Shown piece after piece: positions 27,988 to 38,462 of a DNA stretch of 64,000 nt. The notes under the pieces were generated by a model. That model did no database searches and was not told where the DNA came from. It saw nothing but the letters and a program-made list of their open reading frames with translations. This DNA comes from Ferrovibrio sp046294345 (GTDB taxonomy: Bacteria; Pseudomonadota; Alphaproteobacteria; Ferrovibrionales; Ferrovibrionaceae): assembly GCA_046294345.1 (NCBI GenBank), contig JBKBJT010000012.1, forward strand, positions 1 through 64,000, in the 5' to 3' direction. The first letter of the stretch is position 1, and the number at the start of each line of letters is the position of its first letter. The translations under genes were made by a program, and so were the position numbers.

Positions 27988-30165
27988 GTGCTGCAGCATT
28001 GTATCGATTGTCCCTCCCGTCGCTGGCGCCGGCCGCTCGGCCTGGCCCTGCTGGGCGGTCTTGTGCTCGCCTGGATCACCCCTTGGGCCGCTCCGGCAGC
28101 CGCCCGCCAGCCCACCCCTGAAACCAAGCCGTCCGTCGAGCTGGCTTCGGCATCCGTCACCGCCCCGCTGCCGGCCAGCAAGCCGCGTCGCGGCACGCCG
28201 CCGGCCAGGCCTGAACAGACATACCTGCCGGCGCAGCAGGCATTGCTGAGCGCCGCCGACCGCGAGGTCGGCCGCAAAGCCATGGAGGAAGCCAAGGCCG
28301 GTCGTTTCGAGGCCGCCCGCCGCATCGCCGCCGCCGCCCGCGACCCGCTGATCCCGCAGCTCGTACGCTGGCTGTGGCTGCAGAATACCAACAGCGGCGC
28401 TTCCTTCGAGGAGATCGCTAGTTTCATCGACAGTAAACCGGACTGGCCGGCGCGTGAGGCTTTGCTGCGCCGCGCCGAGGAGGCCATGAACGGCTCGACC
28501 GGCGATGGCCGCATCATCGCCTGGTTCGATGCCCATCCACCGGAAACCGGGCTCGGGCTGCTCAGGCTGGGCGAGGCCCTGTTGCGGCTGGGCCGCGAAG
28601 CCGAAGCCTTCCCGGTGATGCGTCGGGCCTGGGTGGACGGCAACCTGGCCCTGCGCGACGAAAAAGCCCTATGGGCCGAATTCGGCCCGCGTTTTTCCAA
28701 TGCCGATAATGCAGCCCGCGTCGATCGCCTGTTGTGGGACGGCAATATCGAGGCGGCGCGGCGCATGCTGCCCAGGCTGGATCCCGATACCCGCCGGCTG
28801 GCCGAAACCCGCATCGCGCTCACCAATAACGTGGCCGGTGCCGAGAAACTGGTCGCTGGTCTGCCGGCTCATCTGCGCGACGATGGCGGCCTGAACTATG
28901 ATCGCCTGCGCTGGCAGCGCAAACGCGGCATGGACGATGGCGTGGAGGCCCTGCTCTATAACGCCCCGGACGATCTTGGCCGGGCCGAGAAATGGTGGGT
29001 CGAACGGCACCTGCGTGCCCGCAAAGCGATGGCAGAGGGCCGCATCTCGGAGGCCTACCGGCTGGCCGCTGGCCATGGCCTGAAGAGCGGCAGCGCACTG
29101 GCCGAAGCGGAATGGCTGGCCGGGTGGATCGCCCTGCGCCTGCTGCAAGAACCCCAGGCGGCCCTGAAACATTTCACCAAGCTGCAGGACAGCGTGCGGT
29201 ATCCGGTCAGCCTGTCACGCGCCGGCTACTGGCTGGGCCGCACCCATGAGGCGCTGGGGGACGCAGATCGGGCGCGGCGCGCCTATGCCGACGCCGCCCA
29301 GCACAGCACCACCTTCTATGGCCAGCTGGCCGCCCATGCCCTCGACCCGAATGCACCGCTGGACCTGCCGGAAGCGACGCAGCCGGGGAGCGAGGCTGCG
29401 CGGCATTTTGAGCGCCGCGAAGTGGTGCGTGCCGCGCGCATCCTGGTCGAGCTGGACCAGGAAGACCGCCTGCGGCCGTTCATTCTGCGACTGGTGCATA
29501 CGGCGGATACGCCGGAAGAGCACAAGCTGGTGGCGCAACTGGCGCGCAACCTGCGCCGCGTCGACCTCGCGGTGATGGCCAGTAAACGCTCGGCCCGGCA
29601 GAACATCATCCTGGTGCGCGAGAGCTTCCCGCTGGTCGAACCCATGCTGCATGTGCGTGAACCGGAAGCGGCGCTGGTGCTGGCTCTTTCGCGGCAGGAA
29701 AGCGAATTCAACCAGTTCGCCATATCGCCGGCCGGTGCGCGCGGGCTGATGCAACTCATGCCGGCTACGGCCCAGGGCGTAGCCAAGGAAATCAAGGCCG
29801 GATACCAGCCGGCCAGCCTGACCAACGATGCCGGTTACAATGTGCGGCTGGGAACACACTACCTGAACGGACTGCTGCAGAACTGGAGCAATAATTATGT
29901 TCTGGCGCTGGCAGCCTATAATGCCGGCGAAGGCCGCGTACGCCGCTGGATCCGCGACTGGGGCGATCCGAGACAGCCCCATGTCGACGTGATCGACTGG
30001 ATTGAACTGATCCCGTTCTCGGAAACCCGCAACTATGTGCAGCGGGTGCTGGAAGGCGTGCAGATTTACCGCGCCCTTCTGGGCAGCCAGCCCACGCAGT
30101 TGAACCGTCTGTATGTCGACATGCGCGGCATGCCCCGACAGGCCTGCAATAGCGGCGATTGCTGA
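27988..30165 (+). CDS. Soluble lytic murein transglycosylase
   Basis: About 725 residues. A signal peptide (WRRPLGLALLGGLVLAW ... AAPAAARQ) is followed by a long helical superhelix typical of Slt70-like proteins, then a C-terminal SLT catalytic domain. The catalytic Glu is near residue 573 in LALSRQESEFNQFAISPAGA, followed by GLMQLMPATAQGVA and AAYNAGEGRVRRWI. It cleaves peptidoglycan glycan strands with 1,6-anhydro product formation in the periplasm. The GTG at 27988 is the start because the longer open frame upstream (to 26479) is antisense to smpB and dapA and the signal peptide begins here. Confidence 0.9.
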   Translation: MLQHCIDCPSRRWRRPLGLALLGGLVLAWITPWAAPAAARQPTPETKPSVELASASVTAPLPASKPRRGTPPARPEQTYLPAQQALLSAADREVGRKAMEEAKAGRFEAARRIAAAARDPLIPQLVRWLWLQNTNSGASFEEIASFIDSKPDWPAREALLRRAEEAMNGSTGDGRIIAWFDAHPPETGLGLLRLGEALLRLGREAEAFPVMRRAWVDGNLALRDEKALWAEFGPRFSNADNAARVDRLLWDGNIEAARRMLPRLDPDTRRLAETRIALTNNVAGAEKLVAGLPAHLRDDGGLNYDRLRWQRKRGMDDGVEALLYNAPDDLGRAEKWWVERHLRARKAMAEGRISEAYRLAAGHGLKSGSALAEAEWLAGWIALRLLQEPQAALKHFTKLQDSVRYPVSLSRAGYWLGRTHEALGDADRARRAYADAAQHSTTFYGQLAAHALDPNAPLDLPEATQPGSEAARHFERREVVRAARILVELDQEDRLRPFILRLVHTADTPEEHKLVAQLARNLRRVDLAVMASKRSARQNIILVRESFPLVEPMLHVREPEAALVLALSRQESEFNQFAISPAGARGLMQLMPATAQGVAKEIKAGYQPASLTNDAGYNVRLGTHYLNGLLQNWSNNYVLALAAYNAGEGRVRRWIRDWGDPRQPHVDVIDWIELIPFSETRNYVQRVLEGVQIYRALLGSQPTQLNRLYVDMRGMPRQACNSGDC

Positions 30166-30169
30166 AACC

Positions 30170-30856
30170 ATGATCCCACCCGGCGTCATCAAAGCCTGCA
30201 TCTTTGACGCCTATGGCACACTGTTCGACGTGAATGCCGCGGCCCGCGCCCTGGCTGACGAACTCGGATCTGACTGGCAACCACTGGCGGAAACCTGGCG
30301 CGCCAAACAACTGAATTACTCCTGGCTGCGCAGCCTGATGGGTGGAGCCCATGTCGATTTCTGGCAGGTGACGGCCGATGCGCTCGATTTCGCCCTGGAT
30401 GAGCGCAAGCTGAACCGCCCAGACCTGCGTCAGCGCCTGCTCGATCTCTATTACAATCTGGCCTGCTTTCCCGAAGTCCCTGACATGCTGCGGCGCCTGA
30501 AGCAGGCCGGGCTGATTACCGGCATCCTATCGAACGGCGCCCCGGCGATGCTGCAGGCAGCCTGCCAGTCCTCGGGCATTGCCGCCCTGATCGATCATTG
30601 CATATCGGTGGAAGACGTCGGGATCTACAAGCCCGACCCCCGCATCTATCGCCTGGTAACCGACCGTCTGAATCTGCCGGCTTCCGCCATTGCTTTCCAT
30701 AGCAGCAACGGCTGGGACATCCATGCCGGCAAGCGTGCCGGTTTCCACGCTATCTGGATCAACCGCTCTGGCCAGCCCGCCGAGCGGTTGCCCAACCCGC
30801 CTGATGTGGTGCTCAAGAACCTGAGCGACGCGCCGGCCATTGTCGGGGCCGCGTGA
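30170..30856 (+). CDS. HAD family hydrolase, haloacid dehalogenase type II
   Basis: A 228-residue protein with the HAD core: nucleophile Asp in ACIFDAYGTLFDVNAAARAL, motif II SNGAPAML, motif III KPDPRIYRL and motif IV SSNGWDIHAGKRAGF. This pattern matches L-2-haloacid dehalogenases, which hydrolyse 2-haloacids with inversion, although natural substrates of such genes are often unknown. The ATG at 30170 follows the slt stop by 4 bases. Its stop overlaps the GTG of the next gene by 4 bases. Confidence 0.88.
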   Translation: MIPPGVIKACIFDAYGTLFDVNAAARALADELGSDWQPLAETWRAKQLNYSWLRSLMGGAHVDFWQVTADALDFALDERKLNRPDLRQRLLDLYYNLACFPEVPDMLRRLKQAGLITGILSNGAPAMLQAACQSSGIAALIDHCISVEDVGIYKPDPRIYRLVTDRLNLPASAIAFHSSNGWDIHAGKRAGFHAIWINRSGQPAERLPNPPDVVLKNLSDAPAIVGAA

Positions 30857-31719
30857 CCTCGAACGGCTTCACCGAGCATTACTTTCATGCACAGGACGAT
30901 CTGCGTCTGTATTACCGGGATTACGGTGACCGGCATTCGACCCGGACGCCGCTGCTCTGTCTGCCCGGCCTGACCCGCAATGCCAGGGATTTCCACGATT
31001 TCGCCATCCGGCAGAGCGCCGACCGGCGCGTGATCTGTTTCGATTTCCGTGGCCGCGGGCGTTCGGCTTACGATCCAGAGCCATCCAATTACCAGCCCTC
31101 CGTCTATCTGAGCGATCTGCAGCATCTGCTGGCCGTCACGCGCCTGCATCAGGTGATCGTGCTGGGTACCTCGATGGGCGGACTGATGGCCATGGCCATG
31201 TCCGCCGCAATGCCGACCGCACTGGCCGGCGTGATCCTCAACGATGTCGGGCCGGATGTCAGCGAGGCCGGCCGGCAACGTATCGCGGGTTATATCGGCA
31301 ATCCGGTTTATGCGCCTGATTACGACGCCGCCCTGGCTATCCTGCAGAAAACCTACGGCCCGGCCTATCCGAACCTGCATCGCGATGCCTGGATGCGCAT
31401 TACGCGCGCCACCTTCACCGAGGATGCCACGCGCGGGGGCCTGCGGCTGGATTACGATCTGAATATCGCTGTCGCCCTGCGGGAACAGGCAAAGCACCCC
31501 CTGCCCGACCTCTGGCCGCTCTTCCGGGGTCTGCGCCATCTGCCCGTGCTGGCCCTGCGTGGCGCGTTATCGGATATCCTGACTCCCGAAACCCTAATCC
31601 GCATGAAGCGTGAGCATGCCCGTATGATCACCGTGACCGTGCCGGATGTCGGGCATGTGCCGCAACTGGACGAACCCGAAGCAGCCACGGCCATCGACGC
31701 CTTCCTGGCCGGACTGTAG
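30853..31719 (+). CDS. Alpha/beta hydrolase
   Basis: A 288-residue alpha/beta-hydrolase-fold enzyme. The nucleophile serine is in VLGTSMGGLMAMAM, the oxyanion-type block is LLCLPGLTRNARDFHDF, and the final histidine is in VPDVGHVPQLDEPEAA. Esterase, dehalogenase or C-C hydrolase activity cannot be told apart from the sequence. It starts with a GTG overlapping the HAD stop (GTGA), so both are translated together, which hints at a shared substrate route, though this is inference. Confidence 0.87.
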   Translation: MTSNGFTEHYFHAQDDLRLYYRDYGDRHSTRTPLLCLPGLTRNARDFHDFAIRQSADRRVICFDFRGRGRSAYDPEPSNYQPSVYLSDLQHLLAVTRLHQVIVLGTSMGGLMAMAMSAAMPTALAGVILNDVGPDVSEAGRQRIAGYIGNPVYAPDYDAALAILQKTYGPAYPNLHRDAWMRITRATFTEDATRGGLRLDYDLNIAVALREQAKHPLPDLWPLFRGLRHLPVLALRGALSDILTPETLIRMKREHARMITVTVPDVGHVPQLDEPEAATAIDAFLAGL

Positions 31720-31791
31720 GGCGCCCGGACTGTCGAACCCTAGCGGGCTCATGCTATAACCCGCCGGCCACGCTTATCTGGAGATTTCGAC

Positions 31792-32799
31792 ATGAACGCC
31801 CCCGCCAAACTGCCGTCACTTCCAACGGTGGTCGATGTGGAGAATGCCGCCAAATGCCTGCGCGGCATCGCCGTACAAACCCCGCTGCTGGAAAACCGTT
31901 TTCTAAACGAAAGACTGGGCGGACGACTGCTGATCAAGGCCGAACCACTGCAGGTGACGGGTTCGTTCAAGTTCCGCGGGGCCTATAACCGGATCAGCCG
32001 GCTGGATGCCGAAGAACGCAAACGCGGCATCGTCGCGTTTTCCTCGGGCAACCATGCCCAGGCCGCGGCCTGGGCGGCGCGCCTGTGCGGCACGCCGGCG
32101 GTGATCGTGATGCCCAGCGATGCACCGGCCATCAAGATTGCCAATACACGCGCCTATGGCGCCGAAGTGATACTGTACGACCGCTACAAGGAAGATCGCG
32201 AAGCCATCGGCCGGCGCTATTGCGATGAGCGCGGCATGACGCTCGTGCCGCCCTTCAACGATCCATTCATCATCTCGGGCCAGGGCACCATCGGGCTGGA
32301 AATCGCGGCGCAATGCGCCGAGCGCGATATCGTGCCGGATGCCGTGCTGGCCCCGGCCTCAGGCGGAGGGCTGATCTCGGGGATTGCGCTGGCGATCAAA
32401 GATCGCCTGCCCGGCACCGAAGTCTATTGCGCCGAACCCGATCAGTTCGACGATATCGACCTTTCGCTCAAAGCCGGCAAGATCGTGAGCCATGCCGGCA
32501 AGGGCAACACCTTCTGTGATGCCCTGATGGCGCCGCATCCGGGCGACATCACCTTCGGCGTGATGAGTGCCAACCTGAAAGGCGCCGTTTCTGCTACCGA
32601 TGCCGAAGTGGAAACCGCGATTGCCACCGCCTTTCATTACTTCAAGCTGGTGGTCGAGCCTGGCGGCGCGGCAGCGCTGGCCAGCGTGCTGAATGGCAAG
32701 GTGCCGTGCGTTAACCGCACGGTGGTCGCGGTGGCATCAGGCGGAAATATTGACTCATCGCTCTACTCCGCCATCATCAGCCGCACCCCGCCGGTCTGA
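31792..32799 (+). CDS. Threonine/serine dehydratase family enzyme
   Basis: A 335-residue PLP fold-type II enzyme. The cofactor lysine is in TGSFKFRGAYNRI, with SSGNHAQAAAWAAR and the phosphate-binding APASGGGLISG. It lacks the C-terminal regulatory ACT domain of biosynthetic IlvA, so it resembles catabolic threonine dehydratase, serine racemase or 3-hydroxyaspartate dehydratase. A GGAGA ribosome-binding site precedes the ATG. No obvious operon partner; pcaF-like thiolase follows 59 bases later. Confidence 0.88.
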   Translation: MNAPAKLPSLPTVVDVENAAKCLRGIAVQTPLLENRFLNERLGGRLLIKAEPLQVTGSFKFRGAYNRISRLDAEERKRGIVAFSSGNHAQAAAWAARLCGTPAVIVMPSDAPAIKIANTRAYGAEVILYDRYKEDREAIGRRYCDERGMTLVPPFNDPFIISGQGTIGLEIAAQCAERDIVPDAVLAPASGGGLISGIALAIKDRLPGTEVYCAEPDQFDDIDLSLKAGKIVSHAGKGNTFCDALMAPHPGDITFGVMSANLKGAVSATDAEVETAIATAFHYFKLVVEPGGAAALASVLNGKVPCVNRTVVAVASGGNIDSSLYSAIISRTPPV

Positions 32800-32858
32800 G
32801 CAGACCAAGGATCGGGCGGTATCGTTCAACTCGGCCGAGAGACCCTAGGGAGAGACAT

Positions 32859-34061
<1,203 letters not shown>

Positions 34062-34082
34062 TCCGCCCACCAGGAAAAGCGA

Positions 34083-34111
34083 AGAGCGGGCTTCTGGCCC
34101 GCTCTTTTTTT
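34083..34111 (+). terminator. Intrinsic terminator between pcaF-like thiolase and MCP gene
   Basis: A 9-bp perfect stem (AGAGCGGGC at 34083-34091, GCCCGCTCT at 34097-34105), a 5-base loop and a T run (34105-34111). On the minus strand the stem is followed by a T-rich TCGCTTTTCC, so it may also end the convergent chemoreceptor transcript. Confidence 0.9.
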
Positions 34112-34114
34112 GCC

Positions 34115-36034
34115 TCAGATCTTGTAGCCGATACGGAAACCGCCCCAGTGCCGTCCCTGGATGATGACCGGGGCCGACATGTCCTTCATCAGCACGAACA
34201 CGCCACCGCCCATGTCACGGCGGTAACATTGCAGCAGGTAATGCTTTTCGTTCCGGCCGCAGGCCAGGCCAACCGGATCGTTGAACATGCGGCGATTCCG
34301 CGAATTGGCGGCATTCCAGACCGGATCACCGCCCTGGGGCTGCGAGTATTTCAGGTTATGCGTGGGCAGGAACCCATTGCGGTCGATGGCAGCGCAGAAC
34401 GCAATCGCCGAGTTGGACTCCAGCAGCGGCTCCTGAATTTTCGGCAGGTGCGTGTCGGTGAATTTCACAAACCGCGTCATGAATTGCTGCGGGTTCGTGC
34501 CCTTGATCGGCGCGTAGTTCTCGTCGAAGAAATCATCCAGGCTCATCTCGCCGCGACGGATCGCATCCTCGAACAGTGCACTGATCTCGGCGGCCGCACG
34601 CTTGGCCGCCACCAGGAACGGCCTGTCGGCCGTGGTGGTGACGAATCCGATCTGAGTCGCCAGATTGGCCACTTGCTGGTCGATGTCCTGAACCGCCGCT
34701 CCGGTCCGCTGAACCACGGAGAGATAGCCGCGCGTCGCCGCGTTCATGTCGGTGATCGCATGGGTCACGCCATTCACGCGGCTGGACTGGTCGGTGCTGG
34801 CCTGCTCGATCTCCCCGAGCTGCTGGCCCATCGAGTCAATTGCCTCGACGATACGATTCAGCACGGTGCCGGTCTCACTCACCAGAGTCACGCCAGATTT
34901 CACCTTGTCGTCGGACTGCTTGATGATGGCGCCGATGTCCTTCGACGCATTGGCCGAACGCTGGGCCAACGCCCGCACTTCCTGCGCCACCACGGCAAAA
35001 CCCTTGCCGGCTTCGCCCGCTCGCGCCGCCTCGACCGAGGCATTCAGGGCGAGCAGGTTGGTTTGGAAAGCGATTTCGTTGATCAGCGAGGTGATCTCGG
35101 AAATCCGGTGGGACATGTCGGCCATTTCATTCATCGCGTCGATCGAGCGACGAACCACCACCACGCCGTTCTGCGCAGCGGCCCGTGCCTCATCCGCACG
35201 CTGGTTGGCGCGCTTGGCTGCCGCCTCGTTGGCACGCGCCGCCTCGCTGAGAGAGGCCGCATCGGCCGCCGTGCGGTCAAGGCTGTCGGACTGGGCCTCC
35301 GCGCTTTCCGCCAAGCCTTTCGCTTCGCGTGTCAGCTGCACAGTGGCTGCGGAAATCGTGTTCGCGGCCTGCACGATGGTGCCGATCACATTGCCCAAGC
35401 GATCTATGGCCTGTTGCACGCCTTCGCGCATCACGGCGAAGTCGCCGCCGCGGCTGTTCGGAATGCCGTCCGAAAGATCGCCTTCCGCCATGCGGGCGAA
35501 CAGGTCTTTCAGATCGCCGACCACCGAATCCAGCGTCTCGGCCATGCTATTGAAATGCTCAGCCAGGCGATGGGCCGCTTCCTCGCCGTCATGATCGGAT
35601 ACCCGCTGATGCAGGATACCGCTGCCAATCGAACGGCAAAGTCCGGCCATTTCGTCCAGCACGGCGGTGTCGGCCCGGCGCATCCGCTCGAGTTCGGCCT
35701 CCAGGGTATCGATGCGGCTCTGCAAAGCCTGTTGATGCGCTTCGCCCTCGCGCCAGACCTGGGCCAGCCGCTGCAGGGGTTCGCTGCCTTCCCCGATGGA
35801 TGCGGATTTCGGCCAGTTCTGTAATGCCGCGTGAAGACGCGATTGCCCTGCCGTCAGCGATGCCATGAAAATCGCGCCGATCACCAGCGTCACGAGCCCC
35901 GCCGCCATCGCATAGACCGATCCGGCCGCGCCGGCCTGACTGGCGCTCCAAATCCATCCGGCTGCAGCGACAAGCAGCGACAACATCGCCAATCCAAGCC
36001 GCAATCCGAGTGGCAGATTGGTCAGTACCCGCAT
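34115..36034 (-). CDS. Methyl-accepting chemotaxis protein with C-terminal sensor-like domain
   Basis: A 639-residue chemoreceptor. Two close hydrophobic segments near residues 11-30 and 38-62 leave almost no periplasmic loop, so the N-terminus is only an anchor. The signalling hairpin (LINEIAFQTNLLALNASVEA, AQEVRALAQRS) is near residues 315-360. About 150 residues follow it and end in GRHWGGFRIGYKI; this C-terminal domain looks like the Cache/PAS-like cytoplasmic sensors found behind MCP domains. The ATG at 36034 has a GGAGG site at good spacing, better than the upstream ATG at 36121. The ligand is unknown. Confidence 0.9.
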   Translation of the reverse strand: MRVLTNLPLGLRLGLAMLSLLVAAAGWIWSASQAGAAGSVYAMAAGLVTLVIGAIFMASLTAGQSRLHAALQNWPKSASIGEGSEPLQRLAQVWREGEAHQQALQSRIDTLEAELERMRRADTAVLDEMAGLCRSIGSGILHQRVSDHDGEEAAHRLAEHFNSMAETLDSVVGDLKDLFARMAEGDLSDGIPNSRGGDFAVMREGVQQAIDRLGNVIGTIVQAANTISAATVQLTREAKGLAESAEAQSDSLDRTAADAASLSEAARANEAAAKRANQRADEARAAAQNGVVVVRRSIDAMNEMADMSHRISEITSLINEIAFQTNLLALNASVEAARAGEAGKGFAVVAQEVRALAQRSANASKDIGAIIKQSDDKVKSGVTLVSETGTVLNRIVEAIDSMGQQLGEIEQASTDQSSRVNGVTHAITDMNAATRGYLSVVQRTGAAVQDIDQQVANLATQIGFVTTTADRPFLVAAKRAAAEISALFEDAIRRGEMSLDDFFDENYAPIKGTNPQQFMTRFVKFTDTHLPKIQEPLLESNSAIAFCAAIDRNGFLPTHNLKYSQPQGGDPVWNAANSRNRRMFNDPVGLACGRNEKHYLLQCYRRDMGGGVFVLMKDMSAPVIIQGRHWGGFRIGYKI

Positions 36035-36310
36035 ACTTCCTCCCCGGGTGGGTAACCCCACATCATCAGTACTCTGCGCGATTTGTTTTTGAGTCTTTTC
36101 GATCTTACCGCGCTTTTGCAAGATTAACGCAAACCGTACCGCCTTGTGGAAGGGAGGGTTTCCAACTTTCTATGTCATTCCCCAAGACTTTAGTCGAAAG
36201 CCCAGGGGCAAAATGTACCACAAGTTGCGGAATATGCTTCATCATCCCGTCATAAAGCGGCGCTACCCATCCTGCATCGGACGAATCAGAGCCGAAGCCA
36301 GGAGACCACC
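36035..36310. other. Divergent intergenic region between MCP and PhoX genes
   Basis: About 276 bases with no gene. It must hold both promoters. A weak Pho-box-like pair is listed separately; I see no clear -10/-35 pair. Confidence 0.4.
36236..36253 (+). promoter_or_regulatory. Possible Pho box upstream of phoX
   Basis: GCTTCAT and CCGTCAT are 7-base half sites 11 bases apart, each keeping TCAT, compared with two CTGTCAT half sites in the known PhoB box. The match is 10 of 14. It lies 58 bases before the PhoX ATG. Suggestive only. Confidence 0.3.
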
Positions 36311-38338
36311 ATGACCAGCCCCGCCCTCGACGGTCGCAGCCGCAGCGAAGCTTTTGAAGATTCCCAGGATATCGGTATCAACCCCTGCTCCAACCCGACC
36401 ATCGAAGAGGTAATGCAGCAGCGTTATGGCCGGCGTGATGTGCTGAAGGGCCTGCTGGCTGGCAGCGCCGCCAGCGTAGCACTGAGCACGGGCCTGGGTG
36501 TTGGTCTGGCAATTGGCGCGACGGATGCCCGCGCCAATGGAACCCGCCACAGCTTCAATTTCAGGGAAGTACCCCATGGCGTCGACCACACCCACCATGT
36601 CGCGGAAGGCTATGATGCCGAGGTGCTGATCCGCTGGGGCGATCCGGTCACACCGGATGCGCCGGCCTTCGACCCCCGCCGCCAGACCGCGGCTGCCCAG
36701 CAGAAGCAGTTCGGCTACAACAACGACTACCTCGCCTACATGCCTCTACCACTGGGAAGCAAGAATTCTGACCGCGGCCTGCTTGTGGTGAATCATGAGT
36801 ACACGAACGAAGAGCTGATGTTCCCCGGTATGGCGCGGCAGGACAGCAAGGAGGTGCTGTTCCGCGACATGACCAGGGACATGGTCGACATTGAGATGGC
36901 CGCCCATGGCATGTCGGTGGTGGAGATACAGAAGAACGCTGATGGGAAATGGTCGCTGGTCAACGGCAGCCTGCATGGCCGCCGCGTCGACGGTCTGGCC
37001 TCGATCTGCGAAATGAGTGGTCCGGTTGCCGGCCATGCCCGTGTGAAGACCAAGGCCGATCCGACAGGCCGCCGTGTGATCGGTACGTTGAACAACTGCG
37101 CCGGTGGTGTGACGCCCTGGGGTACCGTGCTGAGCGGCGAAGAGAACTTCCACGGCTATTTCGGCGGCAAGCTGGAAGCCGGCCATCCCGAGGAGCGCAA
37201 TCACAAGCGCTATGGGGTTCCCGGCAACTGGTATGCTTGGGCGAAATTCCACGACCGTTTCGACGTGACCAAGGAACCGAATGAAGCCAACCGCTATGGC
37301 TGGGTGGTGGAAATCGACCCCTATGATCCGAAATCGGTGCCGAAGAAACGCACGGCACTGGGGCGCACCAAGCATGAAGGTGCCACTGTTGTGGTAAACA
37401 AGGACGGCCGGGTGGCGGTTTATTCCGGCGACGACGAGCGTTTCGAATATGTCTACAAATTCGTCACGCGTGGCCGTTACAATCCCGGCAATCGCCAGGC
37501 CAATATGAATCTGCTCGACGACGGTACATTGTTCGTCGCCCGCTACGACGCCAATGGCCGCGGCGAGTGGCTGCCGCTCGTTTTCGGCCAGGGGCCTCTG
37601 ACCGCAGCCAACGGCTTCAACAGCCAGGCCGACGTGCTGATCGAAGCCCGTCGCGCCGCTGATCTGCTTGGCGCCACCAAGATGGACCGGCCGGAGGAGA
37701 TCGAGGTCAATCCGGTGAACGGCAAGGTCTATGCGATCATGACCAACAACAGCCGTCGCAAACCCGAGCAGGTCGATGCCGCCAATCCGCGGCCCTCAAA
37801 CCAATGGGGTCAGATCATCGAGATGATCCAGCCTGACAACGACCACACAGCCAGCACCTTTGCCTGGAGCATCCTGATCCAGGCCGGCAATCCGGCCGAT
37901 CCGAAAGTCGCCGGCAAATATCACCCGCAGACCACCGCCAATGGCTGGTTCGCCTGCCCCGACAATGCAGCCTTCGACAGCCAAGGCCGCTTCTGGGTCG
38001 GCACCGACCAGGGCGAGGCCTGGCAAAAGGCCAGCGGTACGGCCGATGGCATCTGGGCGGTGGAGACCGAAGGTCCGAACCGCGGCCTGTCGAAGATGTT
38101 TTTCCGCAATCCGATCGGCGCGGAAATCTGCGGCCCCTGTTTCACACCTGACGACAAGGCCCTCTTTGTGGCTGTGCAACACCCGGCGGCCGATGGCGGC
38201 GAGGCATTTACCAAGAGCGGCAAGGGTTCGACTTTCGAGGATCCGGCCACCCGCTGGCCGGACTTCCAGCCTGACATGCCACCACGGCCTTCGGTGGTTG
38301 TGATCACCAAGAAAGACGGCCGTATTCTGGGCTCCTGA
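36311..38338 (+). CDS. PhoX family phosphatase (Tat-exported)
   Basis: A 675-residue protein of the PhoX/DUF839 family of calcium- and iron-dependent phosphatases. Near residue 41 a twin-arginine motif (YGRRDVLKGLLAGSAAS) and hydrophobic stretch precede a likely cleavage at DARANG. Family blocks are NCAGGVTPWGTVLSGEENFHG region and GRTKHEGATVVVNKDGRVAVYSG region. It would release phosphate from organic monoesters in the periplasm, mainly under phosphate limitation. A second possible start lies at residue 35 (MQQRYGRRDVLKG). A hairpin without T run follows (38348-38372). Confidence 0.9.
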   Translation: MTSPALDGRSRSEAFEDSQDIGINPCSNPTIEEVMQQRYGRRDVLKGLLAGSAASVALSTGLGVGLAIGATDARANGTRHSFNFREVPHGVDHTHHVAEGYDAEVLIRWGDPVTPDAPAFDPRRQTAAAQQKQFGYNNDYLAYMPLPLGSKNSDRGLLVVNHEYTNEELMFPGMARQDSKEVLFRDMTRDMVDIEMAAHGMSVVEIQKNADGKWSLVNGSLHGRRVDGLASICEMSGPVAGHARVKTKADPTGRRVIGTLNNCAGGVTPWGTVLSGEENFHGYFGGKLEAGHPEERNHKRYGVPGNWYAWAKFHDRFDVTKEPNEANRYGWVVEIDPYDPKSVPKKRTALGRTKHEGATVVVNKDGRVAVYSGDDERFEYVYKFVTRGRYNPGNRQANMNLLDDGTLFVARYDANGRGEWLPLVFGQGPLTAANGFNSQADVLIEARRAADLLGATKMDRPEEIEVNPVNGKVYAIMTNNSRRKPEQVDAANPRPSNQWGQIIEMIQPDNDHTASTFAWSILIQAGNPADPKVAGKYHPQTTANGWFACPDNAAFDSQGRFWVGTDQGEAWQKASGTADGIWAVETEGPNRGLSKMFFRNPIGAEICGPCFTPDDKALFVAVQHPAADGGEAFTKSGKGSTFEDPATRWPDFQPDMPPRPSVVVITKKDGRILGS

Positions 38339-38347
38339 GGCATGGGA

Positions 38348-38372
38348 CCCGTCCGGCCGCCGGCTGGACGGG
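38348..38372 (+). terminator. Hairpin downstream of phoX
   Basis: CCCGTCCGGCC (38348-38358) pairs with GGCTGGACGGG (38362-38372) with one G-T wobble and a 3-base loop. No T run follows, so this is a weak terminator candidate. Confidence 0.45.
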
Positions 38373-38462
38373 CCTGTCCCCATATACAGCCTAACCCCAG
38401 CCCGCTATAACCCGCAGTACGGGAATTAAATGCCCGCAAAAAGGCGGGCAGGTCGTGGGGCG

